The notes: generated from the sequence alone by a model not told the origin. A stretch of 8,213 nt of DNA from Bacteroidia bacterium (GCA_012031955.1 JAAURZ010000086.1:1-8213), one strand, 5' to 3'; counted from the stretch's first letter, positions 1 to 7,259 are shown. Numbers and translations are program-made.

Positions 1-70
1 GCTAAGTACCGGAGTTGTGGTTCAGGGGGCGCAGGTTTAGGTATGGCTTTTTTCAAACCTTGCGTCGTGG
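1..70. other. window-edge stretch with no confident gene
   Basis: This lies just past the stop codon of the amine oxidase gene. A minus-strand frame stays open from about base 68 to the window edge and would read as a lysine- and proline-rich peptide (KKAIPKPAPPEPQLRYL), with only a TTG (54-56) as a possible start. On the plus strand a second frame ends at a TAG at 38-40 and a third runs to a TGA at 79-81. With so few bases none of these can be called. A weak 6-bp inverted repeat (AGGTTT at 33-38, AAACCT at 55-60, 16-base loop) could help end transcription of the amine oxidase, but it is not a strong terminator. Confidence 0.3.
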
Positions 71-1510
71 TTATGAGGTGAGAATGGAGGCAATCACCTC
101 TTCGGCCACGCGCTTGCCCGACAGCAGGGCACCGCTCAAGGTACCGGCATACCCGGTAGCATCCGTCGCTTCGCCGGCAAAATAGACAACGTTGTTGATC
201 GTGGCGGCCATTGCTTCGCGATCCGCGTTCGTGGCGCCGGTTTTCGGATACGAGCCGTAACCTTGAATATAGGGTTCCTTGGTCCAGTCTTGTATGAGGT
301 AGCGCATGGCGTCTTCGATGGTATCGCCATCGGAGTCATACCGGCGCACATTTGGCGACGCCTCGTTGTTGTAGGCGGTGTCGAGTTCCGATAATATCTG
401 CGGTATCATGTCGTCGCCAAGCGCCGACAATTCTTCGGCCCTGGATCCGTTGATAGTAATGCTGAGTGTGTTCGTAACTGCCGCGCGTTTGATGCCTGCA
501 TTGAAGTACTCCGGCCCTTGCGTGCCTCCAAATACATAGGCCGTGCTGTCGCCCCACAGGTCTTTCTTGAAATCAAGTATCACCCTCACCGATGCGTCCA
601 TTCCAAACTTGCTAAAGGCTGTAGTTTTAGACGATGGCAATGTGGGGGTGAACTGAATTTCGTTATTCTTCAAAATTGACAAGGGCACTGTTACAATCAC
701 CTTGTCGGCGCGAATGGTCCCTCCGTTTTTGTCCGTGATGATGACGGCGTCACCTGAATAGTCGATCGACGCAACCGGTGTATTCAAACTCACTTTGCCG
801 GCGACGTTGGCGAACCGCGAAATCAACACGTCTTCCATTGGGTTGGAGGCAAGTGTAAGTTGAACGTTGTCGCTTTGAGCGAGTGACAACATTTCCGCAA
901 GCGCCTTCATGCCAAGCCGATCGTTGTTTGTACCGTAGCGATTGCCGATCCAGCCATTTAGTATGGCGTGCACGCGGGCGTTCAGTCCCGCTGCTTCTAT
1001 TGCCTGTGTAACCGACACGTCGGCACCGGTGTAGCCAGGCAGGGCATCAAGAAAAGTCCTGGCAGCAATCACGTCAGGGTCTGCCGCACCATTGGTGTCG
1101 GCTACGCCGTCGAGTATGTAGGCATCGGCTGCCGCAGCGCGAAAATCCACCGTTTGAACATGCGACTCACTGGCGAAAATAGCCAACTCGGAGGCGCTGC
1201 CGAAAATTCTGTCAGCACCAAAGTCGACAGGAAAATCGGGCTTCACCACTGCATCCTGAAATTGTCGTAGTGATTTCACGCGACCCCCCATGCGCTCGCT
1301 CGCCTCCAGCACCACCACGTTCACACCCTGTGCGGCCAGTATGTCGGCGGCAAGGAGCCCGGCCGCTCCGGCACCGATAACAACGACTGTACCATCATAT
1401 TTGATGGCCGGACCAGGCGGTTCGTCGGCGCATGCACTCAGCCATGCGGGAATGAACAGGCCCGATGACACGCCAAGCCCAATCTGTTTTAGTGCGGAAC
1501 GCCTTTTCAC
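71..1510 (-). CDS. FAD-dependent amine oxidase (flavin monoamine oxidase family), probable exported lipoprotein
   Basis: The 479-residue product belongs to the flavin-containing amine oxidase family, which oxidises amines with O2 to give imines or aldehydes, ammonia and H2O2; the substrate here cannot be told. The N-terminus has the dinucleotide-binding GAGAAG at residues 46-51, with the acidic strand end and the GGR motif (LEASERMGGR) about 25 residues later. The C-terminus carries the second FAD-contact motif, FAGEATDATGYAGTLSGALLSG. Residues 1-27 form a basic MKRRSALK start, a hydrophobic stretch and a lipobox LSAC with Cys27, so the protein is probably exported and lipid-anchored; the twin Arg suggests Tat export of the folded flavoprotein. 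The start is GTG (1508-1510): the overlapping ATG at 1510-1512 is out of frame and runs directly into TGA, and an in-frame stop lies five codons upstream. It diverges from the NadR-like gene across 67 bases. Confidence 0.9.
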   Translation of the reverse strand: MKRRSALKQIGLGVSSGLFIPAWLSACADEPPGPAIKYDGTVVVIGAGAAGLLAADILAAQGVNVVVLEASERMGGRVKSLRQFQDAVVKPDFPVDFGADRIFGSASELAIFASESHVQTVDFRAAAADAYILDGVADTNGAADPDVIAARTFLDALPGYTGADVSVTQAIEAAGLNARVHAILNGWIGNRYGTNNDRLGMKALAEMLSLAQSDNVQLTLASNPMEDVLISRFANVAGKVSLNTPVASIDYSGDAVIITDKNGGTIRADKVIVTVPLSILKNNEIQFTPTLPSSKTTAFSKFGMDASVRVILDFKKDLWGDSTAYVFGGTQGPEYFNAGIKRAAVTNTLSITINGSRAEELSALGDDMIPQILSELDTAYNNEASPNVRRYDSDGDTIEDAMRYLIQDWTKEPYIQGYGSYPKTGATNADREAMAATINNVVYFAGEATDATGYAGTLSGALLSGKRVAEEVIASILTS

Positions 1511-1526
1511 ATCGATTATATTTCAG

Positions 1527-1558
1527 GAAAGATACTGATCACTCGAATTTTTATGAAA
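1527..1558 (-). promoter_or_regulatory. candidate Bacteroidota-type promoter for the amine oxidase gene
   Basis: Read on the minus strand there is a TATCTTTC box (1527-1534), which matches seven of eight positions of the Bacteroidota -7 element TAnnTTTG. A TTTC (1555-1558) lies 20 bases upstream in the place of the -33 TTTG. The spacing is right but neither box is exact, and the implied leader before the GTG start is only about 10 bases, so this is tentative. Confidence 0.3.
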
Positions 1559-1577
1559 TATCTACGATTTTCGTGCA

Positions 1578-2106
1578 ATGGATTCTGTGGACATAAAGAA
1601 GATAGCGATCGTTGGACCAGAGTGTACCGGCAAATCCGACCTTTCGCAGTTTTTAGCGAAGCACTACCAGACTGCTTTTGTTCCGGAATACGCGCGAGGC
1701 TATATCGACAACCTGGTGCACCCTTATGACGAAAGTGACCTTATGAAAATTGCGCACGGTCAATTACGACTTGAAGACCAGTGGCTCAACGACGCCAATA
1801 AACTCCTGATATGCGACACCAATCTGCTCGTGATTAAAAGTCTGGAGTGAAGTGAAATACAACCATGTCGATCCTTACATTGCCGACACTGTAAAGGCAC
1901 GCCGTTACGACTTACACCTTCTCACCTATATTGACATACCCTGGCAGGACGACCCGCAACGCGAGCACCCCGGCCGCAGGGAGGAGTTGTATGATATTTA
2001 TGTACGCGAGTTGAGCGAACTTTCCATTCGTTATGTAGATATTCGCGGCAGTCGTGAGCAAAGAGAGTCAACCGCGATCGACGCGGTTGACAAGCTGCTC
2101 GGTTAG
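1578..2106 (+). pseudogene. nadR: NadR-type nicotinamide riboside kinase (AAA ATPase), split by a +1 frameshift
   Basis: The product matches the ribosylnicotinamide kinase domain of NadR, which phosphorylates nicotinamide riboside to NMN with ATP in NAD salvage. As given it reads as two pieces, 1578-1850 (90 aa) and 1852-2106. Removing one A from the AAAA run at 1836-1839 joins them into 175 residues, and the junction then reads CDTNLLVIKVWSEVKYNHVD, as expected for the family. Visible motifs are Walker A GPECTGKS (residues 13-20), EYAR (37-40), the acidic CDTN strand and the lid segment DIPWQDDPQREHPGRR. The size fits stand-alone kinases; there is no helix-turn-helix or NMN adenylyltransferase domain as in enterobacterial NadR. 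Its stop lies 2 bases before the MFS start, so the two are probably co-transcribed. No inactivating substitution is seen, so sequence error is as likely as true loss. Confidence 0.82.
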
Positions 2107-2108
2107 TC

Positions 2109-3354
2109 ATGACACAAGCATCCCCTTCCGGTCCGTACGCGTCGCTGGCATACGCCGATTTCAGGTATTACCTGTCGGCGCGCTTTTGCCGTAACGCTCG
2201 CCATCAATATTCCAGTCGATCGTAGTGGCCTGGCAGGTGTATTCCATCACCAAAGATCCCTTATCGCTCGGCCTCATCGGCTTGTTTGAAGCTATCCCTG
2301 CAATCACAGTTTCGCTTTATGCGGGCCACGTCGCCGACGTGGTGGAAGAAAACGGATCATCCTGGTGTGCCTGCTCACGCTGTTGCTGTGCTCGTGCGCC
2401 CTCCTGCTCTTCACACTCGATGCAGGCAGCTTTGTCTTAAGCAACGGCATTACCCCGATCTACACGGTGATTTTTGTAAGCGGCATCGCACGTGGGTTTT
2501 TATCGCCCGCCTGGTTTTCGTTTATGCCTCAGTTGGTTCCGCGCAATCTTTACAGTAACGCCATTACATGGAACAGCACATTGTGGGAAACGGCCGTGAT
2601 TAGTGGCTACGCAATGGGAGGATTTCTTTACGGCTTCACCGGCGTTTCGGTCGCTTATGAGATAGACGTCGGGTTGATGGTGACGGGCACGGCGCTCATC
2701 TGTTTTATCGCGAGCAGGCCCTTGCCGCCGGCCACCGAAGACCAGGGCATCGCCGAAAAAATAATGACTGGGCTCCGGTTCGTGTTTCGAAACCAGCTCG
2801 TGCTCAGCGCCATTTCGCTCGATCTCTTTGCTGTGCTGTTTGGAGGTGCTGTGGCGCTGTTGCCAATTTTTGCCGAAGAGATATTACACACCGGTTCGAT
2901 GGGCCTCGGTATTCTGCGCGCCGCGCCGTCGGTGGGCGCGCTGCTTATGGCGGTATACATTACCCATTACCCTATACGCAAACACATGGGCAAAATTCTG
3001 CTGGCCAATGTGGCGGGCTTCGGGCTGTGCATGATCTTCTTCGCGCTGTCTACCAACTTCTGGCTGTCGCTTGCGTTGCTCGTGCTCAGCGGCGGCTTCG
3101 ACTGCGTAAGTGTGATTATCAGGGGATCGCTGCTGCAAACACTTACACCCGAAAACATGAAAGGGCGCGTGTCTGCCGTCAACAATATTTTCGTGGGCTC
3201 GTCCAACGAAATCGGAATGTTTGAGTCGGGCGTCACCGCGCGGCTTATGGGCGCTGTAACCGCCGTCATATTTGGCGGCTGCATGACGTTGCTGGTAGTG
3301 CTGGTTACAAGCGCAAAGGCCAAGAAACTAGTAGCGCTGCAGCGCGTGGAATAG
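2109..3354 (+). pseudogene. MFS efflux transporter (EntS/MFS_3-like), reading frame broken by three single-base indels
   Basis: Once corrected this is a 414-residue, roughly 12-helix major facilitator protein resembling the enterobactin-exporter (MFS_3) group, predicted in the inner membrane; its substrate is unknown. It starts at ATG 2109 (MTQASPSGPYASLAYADFRYY). Frame 0 is left at the T run 2184-2187 (one extra T), shifted again at 2212-2213 (one extra C), and set back at the A run 2349-2352 (one A missing). The corrected path reads ...SARFAVTLAINIQSIVVAWQVY... and then the loop 2-3 MFS motif region AGHVADVVEEKRIIL. The intact distal part, 2365-3354, holds most helices. Without correction, frame 0 stops at 2223-2225. 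The three shifts give a total divisible by three, and no other nonsense codon appears. The gene follows the NadR-like kinase by 2 bases. Confidence 0.82.
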
Positions 3355-3407
3355 GCCGACCGTTGGATGTGATCTCATTGGCAATATACCGCCGGAAATA
3401 CTTATAT

Positions 3408-3421
3408 TACTGTTGACAGTA
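3408..3421. promoter_or_regulatory. short palindrome upstream of the aminotransferase gene
   Basis: TACTGT and ACAGTA form a 6-bp perfect inverted repeat with a 2-base centre, 25 bases before the ATG at 3447. The left half also reads TACTGTTG, which resembles a Bacteroidota -7 box (TAnnTTTG) with one mismatch, though no good -33 box sits at the right distance. It may be an operator overlapping a promoter, but a match this short could be chance. Confidence 0.25.
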
Positions 3422-3446
3422 TTTCGTTCCCCAAACTTCCTCGCTT

Positions 3447-4736
3447 ATGACCACCCGTAGAACCTTTATCAGGAAAGCTGCTTCGGCGGCCGGCGCCATG
3501 ACGTTGGCCCCGCTCGCAACCCATGCCATAGCCGAAGATGTGTCCGATGCGATGGCCACGCTGGGCCGCAGGTCGCCTCTTGACGCCGCGAACGACGACG
3601 AGTTGTGGTCCCGCATCGCGCAGGCGTACACTACGTCGCCTAATATTCTTAACCTCAACAACGGTGGCGTAAGTCCTCAACCCAAGGTGGTGCAAGATGC
3701 CGTAGACCGGTACTACCATCTCAGCAACGAGGCCCCTTCGTATTACATGTGGCAGATATTGGACCGCGGCCGGGAAGCCCTCCGGCGCAAGCTTGCCGAC
3801 CTTGCCGGCGTATCAGAGGAAACACTTGCCATCAACCGCAATACGACCGAAGCACTTGCGACAGTCACCTGGGGGCTTACTCTTGGTAAGGGCGATGAAA
3901 TTATCATGACAAAGCAGGATTATCCGAACATGATACAGGCATGGAAGCAGCGCGAGATGCGGGAGGGTATAAAGATAAAATGGATAAGCTTCGACCTGCC
4001 CGTGGAAAATGATGATGCCATCGTAAAAAAATTTGCTGAGGCTACCACAAGCAAAACACGTATATGGCATATCACACACATGATAAACTGGACGGGACAA
4101 ATCATGCCGGTGAAGAAGCTGTGTGCAGAAGCGCGCAAGCGCGGCATCATCTCCATCGTTGACGGTGCCCACACATTTGCGCACATGGACTTCAAGATTT
4201 CCGATTTTGACCCGGACTACTATGGCAGCAGCCTGCACAAATGGCTGAGCGCGCCTTTCGGCACGGGGTTGTTGTATGTGAAGAAAGAGAATGTGGCAGG
4301 CTTGTATCCCATATTCCCGAACGCCAACCCACAGGAAGACAACATTCGGAAATTTGAAACGCTGGGCACACGTTCCTTCGCACCGGAGCAGGCCATAGGG
4401 CAGGCGATCGACTTTCACAATGCCATTGGCGGTAAGCGAAAAGAAGAACGCCTCCGGTACTTGAAAAACTATTGGTGTGAGGCGCTGAAGGACTTGCCGC
4501 GTTTCAAATTAAATGTCTCGCTCAAACCCGACTACAGTTGCGCGCTCGGCAACTTCGCTATCGATGGCATGGAACCGGAAACGGTAGCCGGCCGGTTGAT
4601 GAGCGAATTTCAGATTCACACCGTTTCCATTAAATGGGAGAACATCAGCGGCGTGCGTGTTACACCGCACGTGTATACGCTAACGCGGGACATGGACCGC
4701 TTTGTGGAAGCGGTGCGCAAAATAGCCACTTCATAA
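3447..4736 (+). CDS. PLP-dependent class V aminotransferase-fold enzyme with Tat-type signal
   Basis: The 429-residue protein belongs to the aminotransferase class V group (isopenicillin-N epimerase / cysteine desulfurase-like fold). The PLP lysine is K265 in GSSLHKWLSAPFGTG, and the ring-contacting pair is D239/H242 in SIVDGAHTFAH. N-terminal contacts with the cofactor and substrate fit NLNNGGVSPQP and INRNTTEAL. Residues 1-29 look like a twin-arginine signal: TRRTFIRK, then an Ala-rich stretch and a plausible ATHAIA cleavage region. The enzyme would thus be exported folded with its cofactor. The reaction is not predictable; family members act as epimerases, desulfurases, lyases or transaminases. 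It lies 92 bases after the MFS gene, so it may or may not share its transcript. The frame is intact, and the stop codon runs into the A-tract of the following terminator. Confidence 0.9.
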   Translation: MTTRRTFIRKAASAAGAMTLAPLATHAIAEDVSDAMATLGRRSPLDAANDDELWSRIAQAYTTSPNILNLNNGGVSPQPKVVQDAVDRYYHLSNEAPSYYMWQILDRGREALRRKLADLAGVSEETLAINRNTTEALATVTWGLTLGKGDEIIMTKQDYPNMIQAWKQREMREGIKIKWISFDLPVENDDAIVKKFAEATTSKTRIWHITHMINWTGQIMPVKKLCAEARKRGIISIVDGAHTFAHMDFKISDFDPDYYGSSLHKWLSAPFGTGLLYVKKENVAGLYPIFPNANPQEDNIRKFETLGTRSFAPEQAIGQAIDFHNAIGGKRKEERLRYLKNYWCEALKDLPRFKLNVSLKPDYSCALGNFAIDGMEPETVAGRLMSEFQIHTVSIKWENISGVRVTPHVYTLTRDMDRFVEAVRKIATS

Positions 4737-4761
4737 AAAAGGCCCGGTGCTCAGCCGGGCC
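4735..4761 (-). terminator. Rho-independent terminator for the small secreted-protein gene
   Basis: GGCCCGG (4741-4747) pairs with CCGGGCC (4755-4761) across a 7-base loop. Read on the minus strand the stem is followed by a run of T (complement of the A run at 4735-4740), the classic layout for ending the minus-strand gene at 4770-5087. On the plus strand the stem is followed by AAACTAAAT, so it would be at best a weak terminator for the aminotransferase, whose stop codon overlaps the A run. Confidence 0.82.
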
Positions 4762-4769
4762 AAACTAAA

Positions 4770-5087
4770 TCAAATCGAGGAAGTTATATCCTTTGATCTG
4801 ATGCTTTTCGCGTCATCCGATTGCCGTTTGACTACGATGTCTTTGAGTAACCTGTTCAGAAACTTTTTGTGCTTCGTGCTGGTAATGTCAATTGCGAAAC
4901 CCTTCACAGTAATAGAGCTGATGAGCTGGTCGTGTCCGTCGTAGAAATGTACGACGGCTGAATCGGGGCGCGACAGGTTGGATTCCACAACCCAGTAGTC
5001 TTTGTTCGTTTTGAATTGAGCTCCTGCATAAACGGCCATGAACAAGAGCAGCGACGTGGTGATGAACCTTCTCATAAATGTTAGCAT
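4770..5087 (-). CDS. small secreted protein of unknown family
   Basis: I do not recognise this 105-residue product. It starts with a clear Sec signal: MRRF, the hydrophobic run ITTSLLLFMAVYAG, then AGA-Q as a likely signal peptidase I site. The mature part is about 80 residues, begins FKTNKDYWVVESN, has a beta-rich middle (SAVVHFYDGHDQLISSITVKG) and a basic helical tail (KHKKFLNRLLKDIVVKRQ). There is no cysteine in the mature part. The start could be ATG 5085-5087 (MLTFMRRF) or ATG 5073-5075 (MRRF); the second gives the more usual signal length. It stands alone, faces the aminotransferase and has its own terminator. It diverges from the histidine kinase operon. It may be periplasmic, but no role can be assigned. 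Confidence 0.75.
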   Translation of the reverse strand: MLTFMRRFITTSLLLFMAVYAGAQFKTNKDYWVVESNLSRPDSAVVHFYDGHDQLISSITVKGFAIDITSTKHKKFLNRLLKDIVVKRQSDDAKSIRSKDITSSI

Positions 5088-5130
5088 TGTATTTTTAAAG
5101 TCACAGGGAATAATCGATTACTTCAACAGT

Positions 5131-5157
5131 GGGATGGCCACGCTACGTGACCATCCT
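5131..5157. repeat. interrupted inverted repeat (dyad) in the divergent intergenic region
   Basis: GGATGG (5132-5137) pairs with CCATCC (5151-5156), and inside it CACG (5139-5142) pairs with CGTG (5146-5149). The two stems are separated by one C/A mismatch, and the loop is CTA; a G/T wobble extends the outer stem by one. The dyad lies 44 bases upstream of the small secreted-protein start and about 195 bases before the histidine kinase. It could be an operator or an RNA hairpin in a leader. It has no clean T-run, so a terminator role is less likely. Confidence 0.5.
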
Positions 5158-5292
5158 AAAATTTTGAACTTCTCTACCGTCATCAACGGACTACCGGGTG
5201 ATTGTTTTCCCAGTGCCTGCATAACGTGCTGGTTTGTCGACCACGGCGGGCGGCCATCATCCCGAAACGCTTTCGTCTACGATTCCGCCCTT

Positions 5293-5325
5293 TTTGTCGA
5301 TAATTCAATCGGCCCAAAACCTTTG
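5293..5325 (+). promoter_or_regulatory. candidate Bacteroidota-type promoter for the two-component operon
   Basis: TTTG (5293-5296) and AACCTTTG (5318-5325) are separated by 21 bases. They resemble the Bacteroidota -33 TTTG and -7 TAnnTTTG elements, with one mismatch in the latter. This would start transcription roughly 20 bases before the kinase ATG at 5351. It is based on pattern only. Confidence 0.35.
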
Positions 5326-5350
5326 TCGCCCAAACCAAGTATCATAGCCT

Positions 5351-6475
5351 ATGAAGGAAGGCTTCTTTTCAAAATTCGTGCTCTCGGATGAGCGCGGGCC
5401 CCGGTTCCTGCGGCACCTTGTGTTTTGGATAGCGGCCTGGGCATTCCAGGGGTTCATATACGGTTTCTATTTTCTCGATGGCCAGCCGGTCAACCATTTC
5501 AGAGTGTCCTTCATCGAGTCGCTCATCTACCTGCCGCAACACATGTTTCTCACTTATGCGATCATATACTATGTGCTGCCGCAATATGTATTCAAAGGCA
5601 TGTACTGGAGAGGGCTGGTGGGTGTGTTGGCGCTCATAACGATTGCTGCGGCATTTTCGCCGATTACCAACAAGTTTGTAACGGTTCCTTTACGGCAGAC
5701 GCTCGATTTTTCATTTATCAGTAAGCCGGTGTTCTATTCTTTCCTGGGCGGCCTGCGCGGGTCTACCACCGTGGCGGGGTTCGCGACTGCCATCAAGCTG
5801 GTGAAGGTTTGGTACTTGAAAACTGAAGAGAACAAACAGCTTGAAAGGGGAAAACTGAATGCCGAACTCGAGGTGCTCAAAAATCAGCTACACCCGCACT
5901 TTTTGTTCAACACACTCAATAGCATTTACCTGCAGGCGCTGAAGGGTTCAACATCTGCTGCACCCGCAATTGAAAAACTCTCGGCACTGCTCCGGTATAT
6001 TCTCACGGAATGCAAGCAGCCGTCGATTCCCCTTGCCAACGAAATACGCATGTTGCGCAACTACATTGACCTCGAGAAAACCAGGTTTGGAAAAAGACTC
6101 GACATTGTGATGATGGTGCACGGCGATGCAGATCACAACACGATCGCGCCGCTGGTGCTGCTGCCCTTCCTGGAGAATGCCTTTAAGCATGGCACCGGCA
6201 AGGCACTTGACCAGGCCTGGATCAGTGTGGACATTACCATAACTAACAACGAGCTTACAATCAAACTGATCAACGCAAAATCTGATATCGACAGTACCAT
6301 CGAATCGCCGGGCATAGGACTTAACAATGTAAGAAAGCGATTGCGGCTTTTGTATCCCGGCCGGCACGAATTAAATATTATGGACACAGACGATATGTTT
6401 GTGGTTGACCTGAAATTGACTTTGGACTATCATATTACCCCGGCACCCCTTGAAGATAAAGTGTCTCTTGGTTGA
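5351..6475 (+). CDS. LytS/YehU-type sensor histidine kinase (His_kinase family)
   Basis: The 374-residue inner-membrane kinase has about four predicted transmembrane helices, near residues 18-42, 56-78, 85-105 and 125-150. A short charged linker that may be a coiled coil (KTEENKQLERGKLNAELEVL) leads to the catalytic part. The phospho-acceptor motif is LHPHFLFNTLNS, with H183 the expected site. The ATPase domain shows the N-box LLPFLENAFKHG (N276) and the glycine-rich GIGLNNVRKRL (from G321). No separate periplasmic or PAS sensing domain is present, so the stimulus is probably sensed in or near the membrane. It is the first gene of an operon, and its end overlaps the start of the LytTR regulator by 26 bases, which is its presumed phosphotransfer partner. 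The ATG at 5351 has no clear Shine-Dalgarno site but gives the expected N-terminus just before the first helix. Confidence 0.92.
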   Translation: MKEGFFSKFVLSDERGPRFLRHLVFWIAAWAFQGFIYGFYFLDGQPVNHFRVSFIESLIYLPQHMFLTYAIIYYVLPQYVFKGMYWRGLVGVLALITIAAAFSPITNKFVTVPLRQTLDFSFISKPVFYSFLGGLRGSTTVAGFATAIKLVKVWYLKTEENKQLERGKLNAELEVLKNQLHPHFLFNTLNSIYLQALKGSTSAAPAIEKLSALLRYILTECKQPSIPLANEIRMLRNYIDLEKTRFGKRLDIVMMVHGDADHNTIAPLVLLPFLENAFKHGTGKALDQAWISVDITITNNELTIKLINAKSDIDSTIESPGIGLNNVRKRLRLLYPGRHELNIMDTDDMFVVDLKLTLDYHITPAPLEDKVSLG

Positions 6476-7160
6476 TGATGAACCTCCAGCACTGGAGGTA
6501 CTACGCACGCATATTGAAGCAACGCCTATGCTTGAAGTGGTAGGCGAATGCCATCATGCGCTTGCTGCCTTTGAATTTCTTCAACACCATGCCGTTGACC
6601 TCATTTTTCTTGACGTGCGTATGCCGAGGCTGTCGGGCACCGATCTTATCAAGTCATTGCCCAATCCGCCTCAAGTAATTTTCACCACGGCACATCGTGA
6701 ATATGCGCTCGACGGTTTCGATCTCGGTGCCGTCGATTTCCTGCTAAAGCCTATTTCTCTGGATCGCTTCCTGCGGGCGGTGCACAAGGTAGTTCACAAG
6801 GAGCACAAGGCAGCAGGGTTTCCTGCACCAGTGGCGCCCAACGAGGCGCCTTTCCTCTATTTCAGGGTGGACCGCAAGATGCTGAAGGTTTTTCTTCACG
6901 AGATAGAATTTGTGGAGAGCCTTAAAGACTACGTGCGCATAACCGTGGCCGGCCGCCAGTTGATCACGAAGCAGACTATTACTGCCGTTGAAAAACTATT
7001 GCCGAGGTTGATGTTCATACGGGTTCATCGTTCCTTTATCGTGTCGTTGGCCAAGATTGAGTCTTTTACGCATCACGATGTCTATATCGGTAAGCATGCG
7101 ATCCCCGTGGGGCCGCTCTATCGCATGACTCTCCAACAGCAGTTGCACAAGCCCTTATAG
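6450..7160 (+). CDS. LytTR-family response regulator (TTG start)
   Basis: The 236-residue cytoplasmic regulator has a receiver domain (about 1-120) followed by a LytTR DNA-binding domain (about 135-235). Receiver residues are D9/D10, the phospho-acceptor D55 in DLIFLDVRMP, T80 and K100 in LLKP. The LytTR part shows FVESLKDYVRI and FIRVHRSFIVSLAKIESF, typical of the family. The start is TTG at 6450-6452, inside the kinase gene. This start gives MKIKCLLVDDE, the usual beginning of the receiver fold, and no in-frame ATG lies close upstream. The 26-base overlap suggests translational coupling to the kinase. LytTR proteins bind paired direct repeats; I could not identify a convincing pair in the flanking DNA, so its targets stay unknown. 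Confidence 0.92.
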   Translation: MKIKCLLVDDEPPALEVLRTHIEATPMLEVVGECHHALAAFEFLQHHAVDLIFLDVRMPRLSGTDLIKSLPNPPQVIFTTAHREYALDGFDLGAVDFLLKPISLDRFLRAVHKVVHKEHKAAGFPAPVAPNEAPFLYFRVDRKMLKVFLHEIEFVESLKDYVRITVAGRQLITKQTITAVEKLLPRLMFIRVHRSFIVSLAKIESFTHHDVYIGKHAIPVGPLYRMTLQQQLHKPL

Positions 7161-7211
7161 GGTGTTTCCTGACAACGATCAGCCTTGGGGCGTGACTTTA
7201 GTTACTGAATC

Positions 7212-7259
7212 GATTTGTTGTTTTCGTGAGCTTTGATTTGTAAGAAATCTCACAAATCA
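7212..7259. promoter_or_regulatory. repeated GATTTGT half-sites upstream of the DUF2892 gene
   Basis: TGATTTGT (7234-7241) and ACAAATCA (7252-7259) form a perfect 8-bp inverted repeat with a 10-base spacer. A third GATTTGT (7212-7218) lies 23 bases before the left half in direct orientation. In addition GTGAG (7226-7230) and CTCAC (7249-7253) can pair, giving an alternative fold. The set ends 17 bases before the ATG of the small membrane protein, where an operator or leader structure would be expected. Confidence 0.4.

Noticed and set aside
968..1538. Plus-strand open frames antisense to the amine oxidase
   Set aside because: They mirror the flavin-binding coding sequence and have low-complexity, implausible translations.
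1831..1845. Programmed ribosomal frameshift in the NadR-like gene
   Set aside because: There is no slippery heptamer or stimulatory structure, and the neighbouring MFS gene has three similar homopolymer indels, so error or mutation explains it better.
3813..4418. Minus-strand open frame of 201 codons inside the aminotransferase
   Set aside because: It is antisense to a clear class V aminotransferase with intact PLP motifs; its translation is Cys- and His-rich without family features, so it is a shadow frame.
5038..5391. Plus-strand open frame of 117 codons across the divergent intergenic region
   Set aside because: It overlaps the signal peptide region of the secreted protein and the kinase start, has no recognisable domain or credible composition, and crosses the dyad and promoter.
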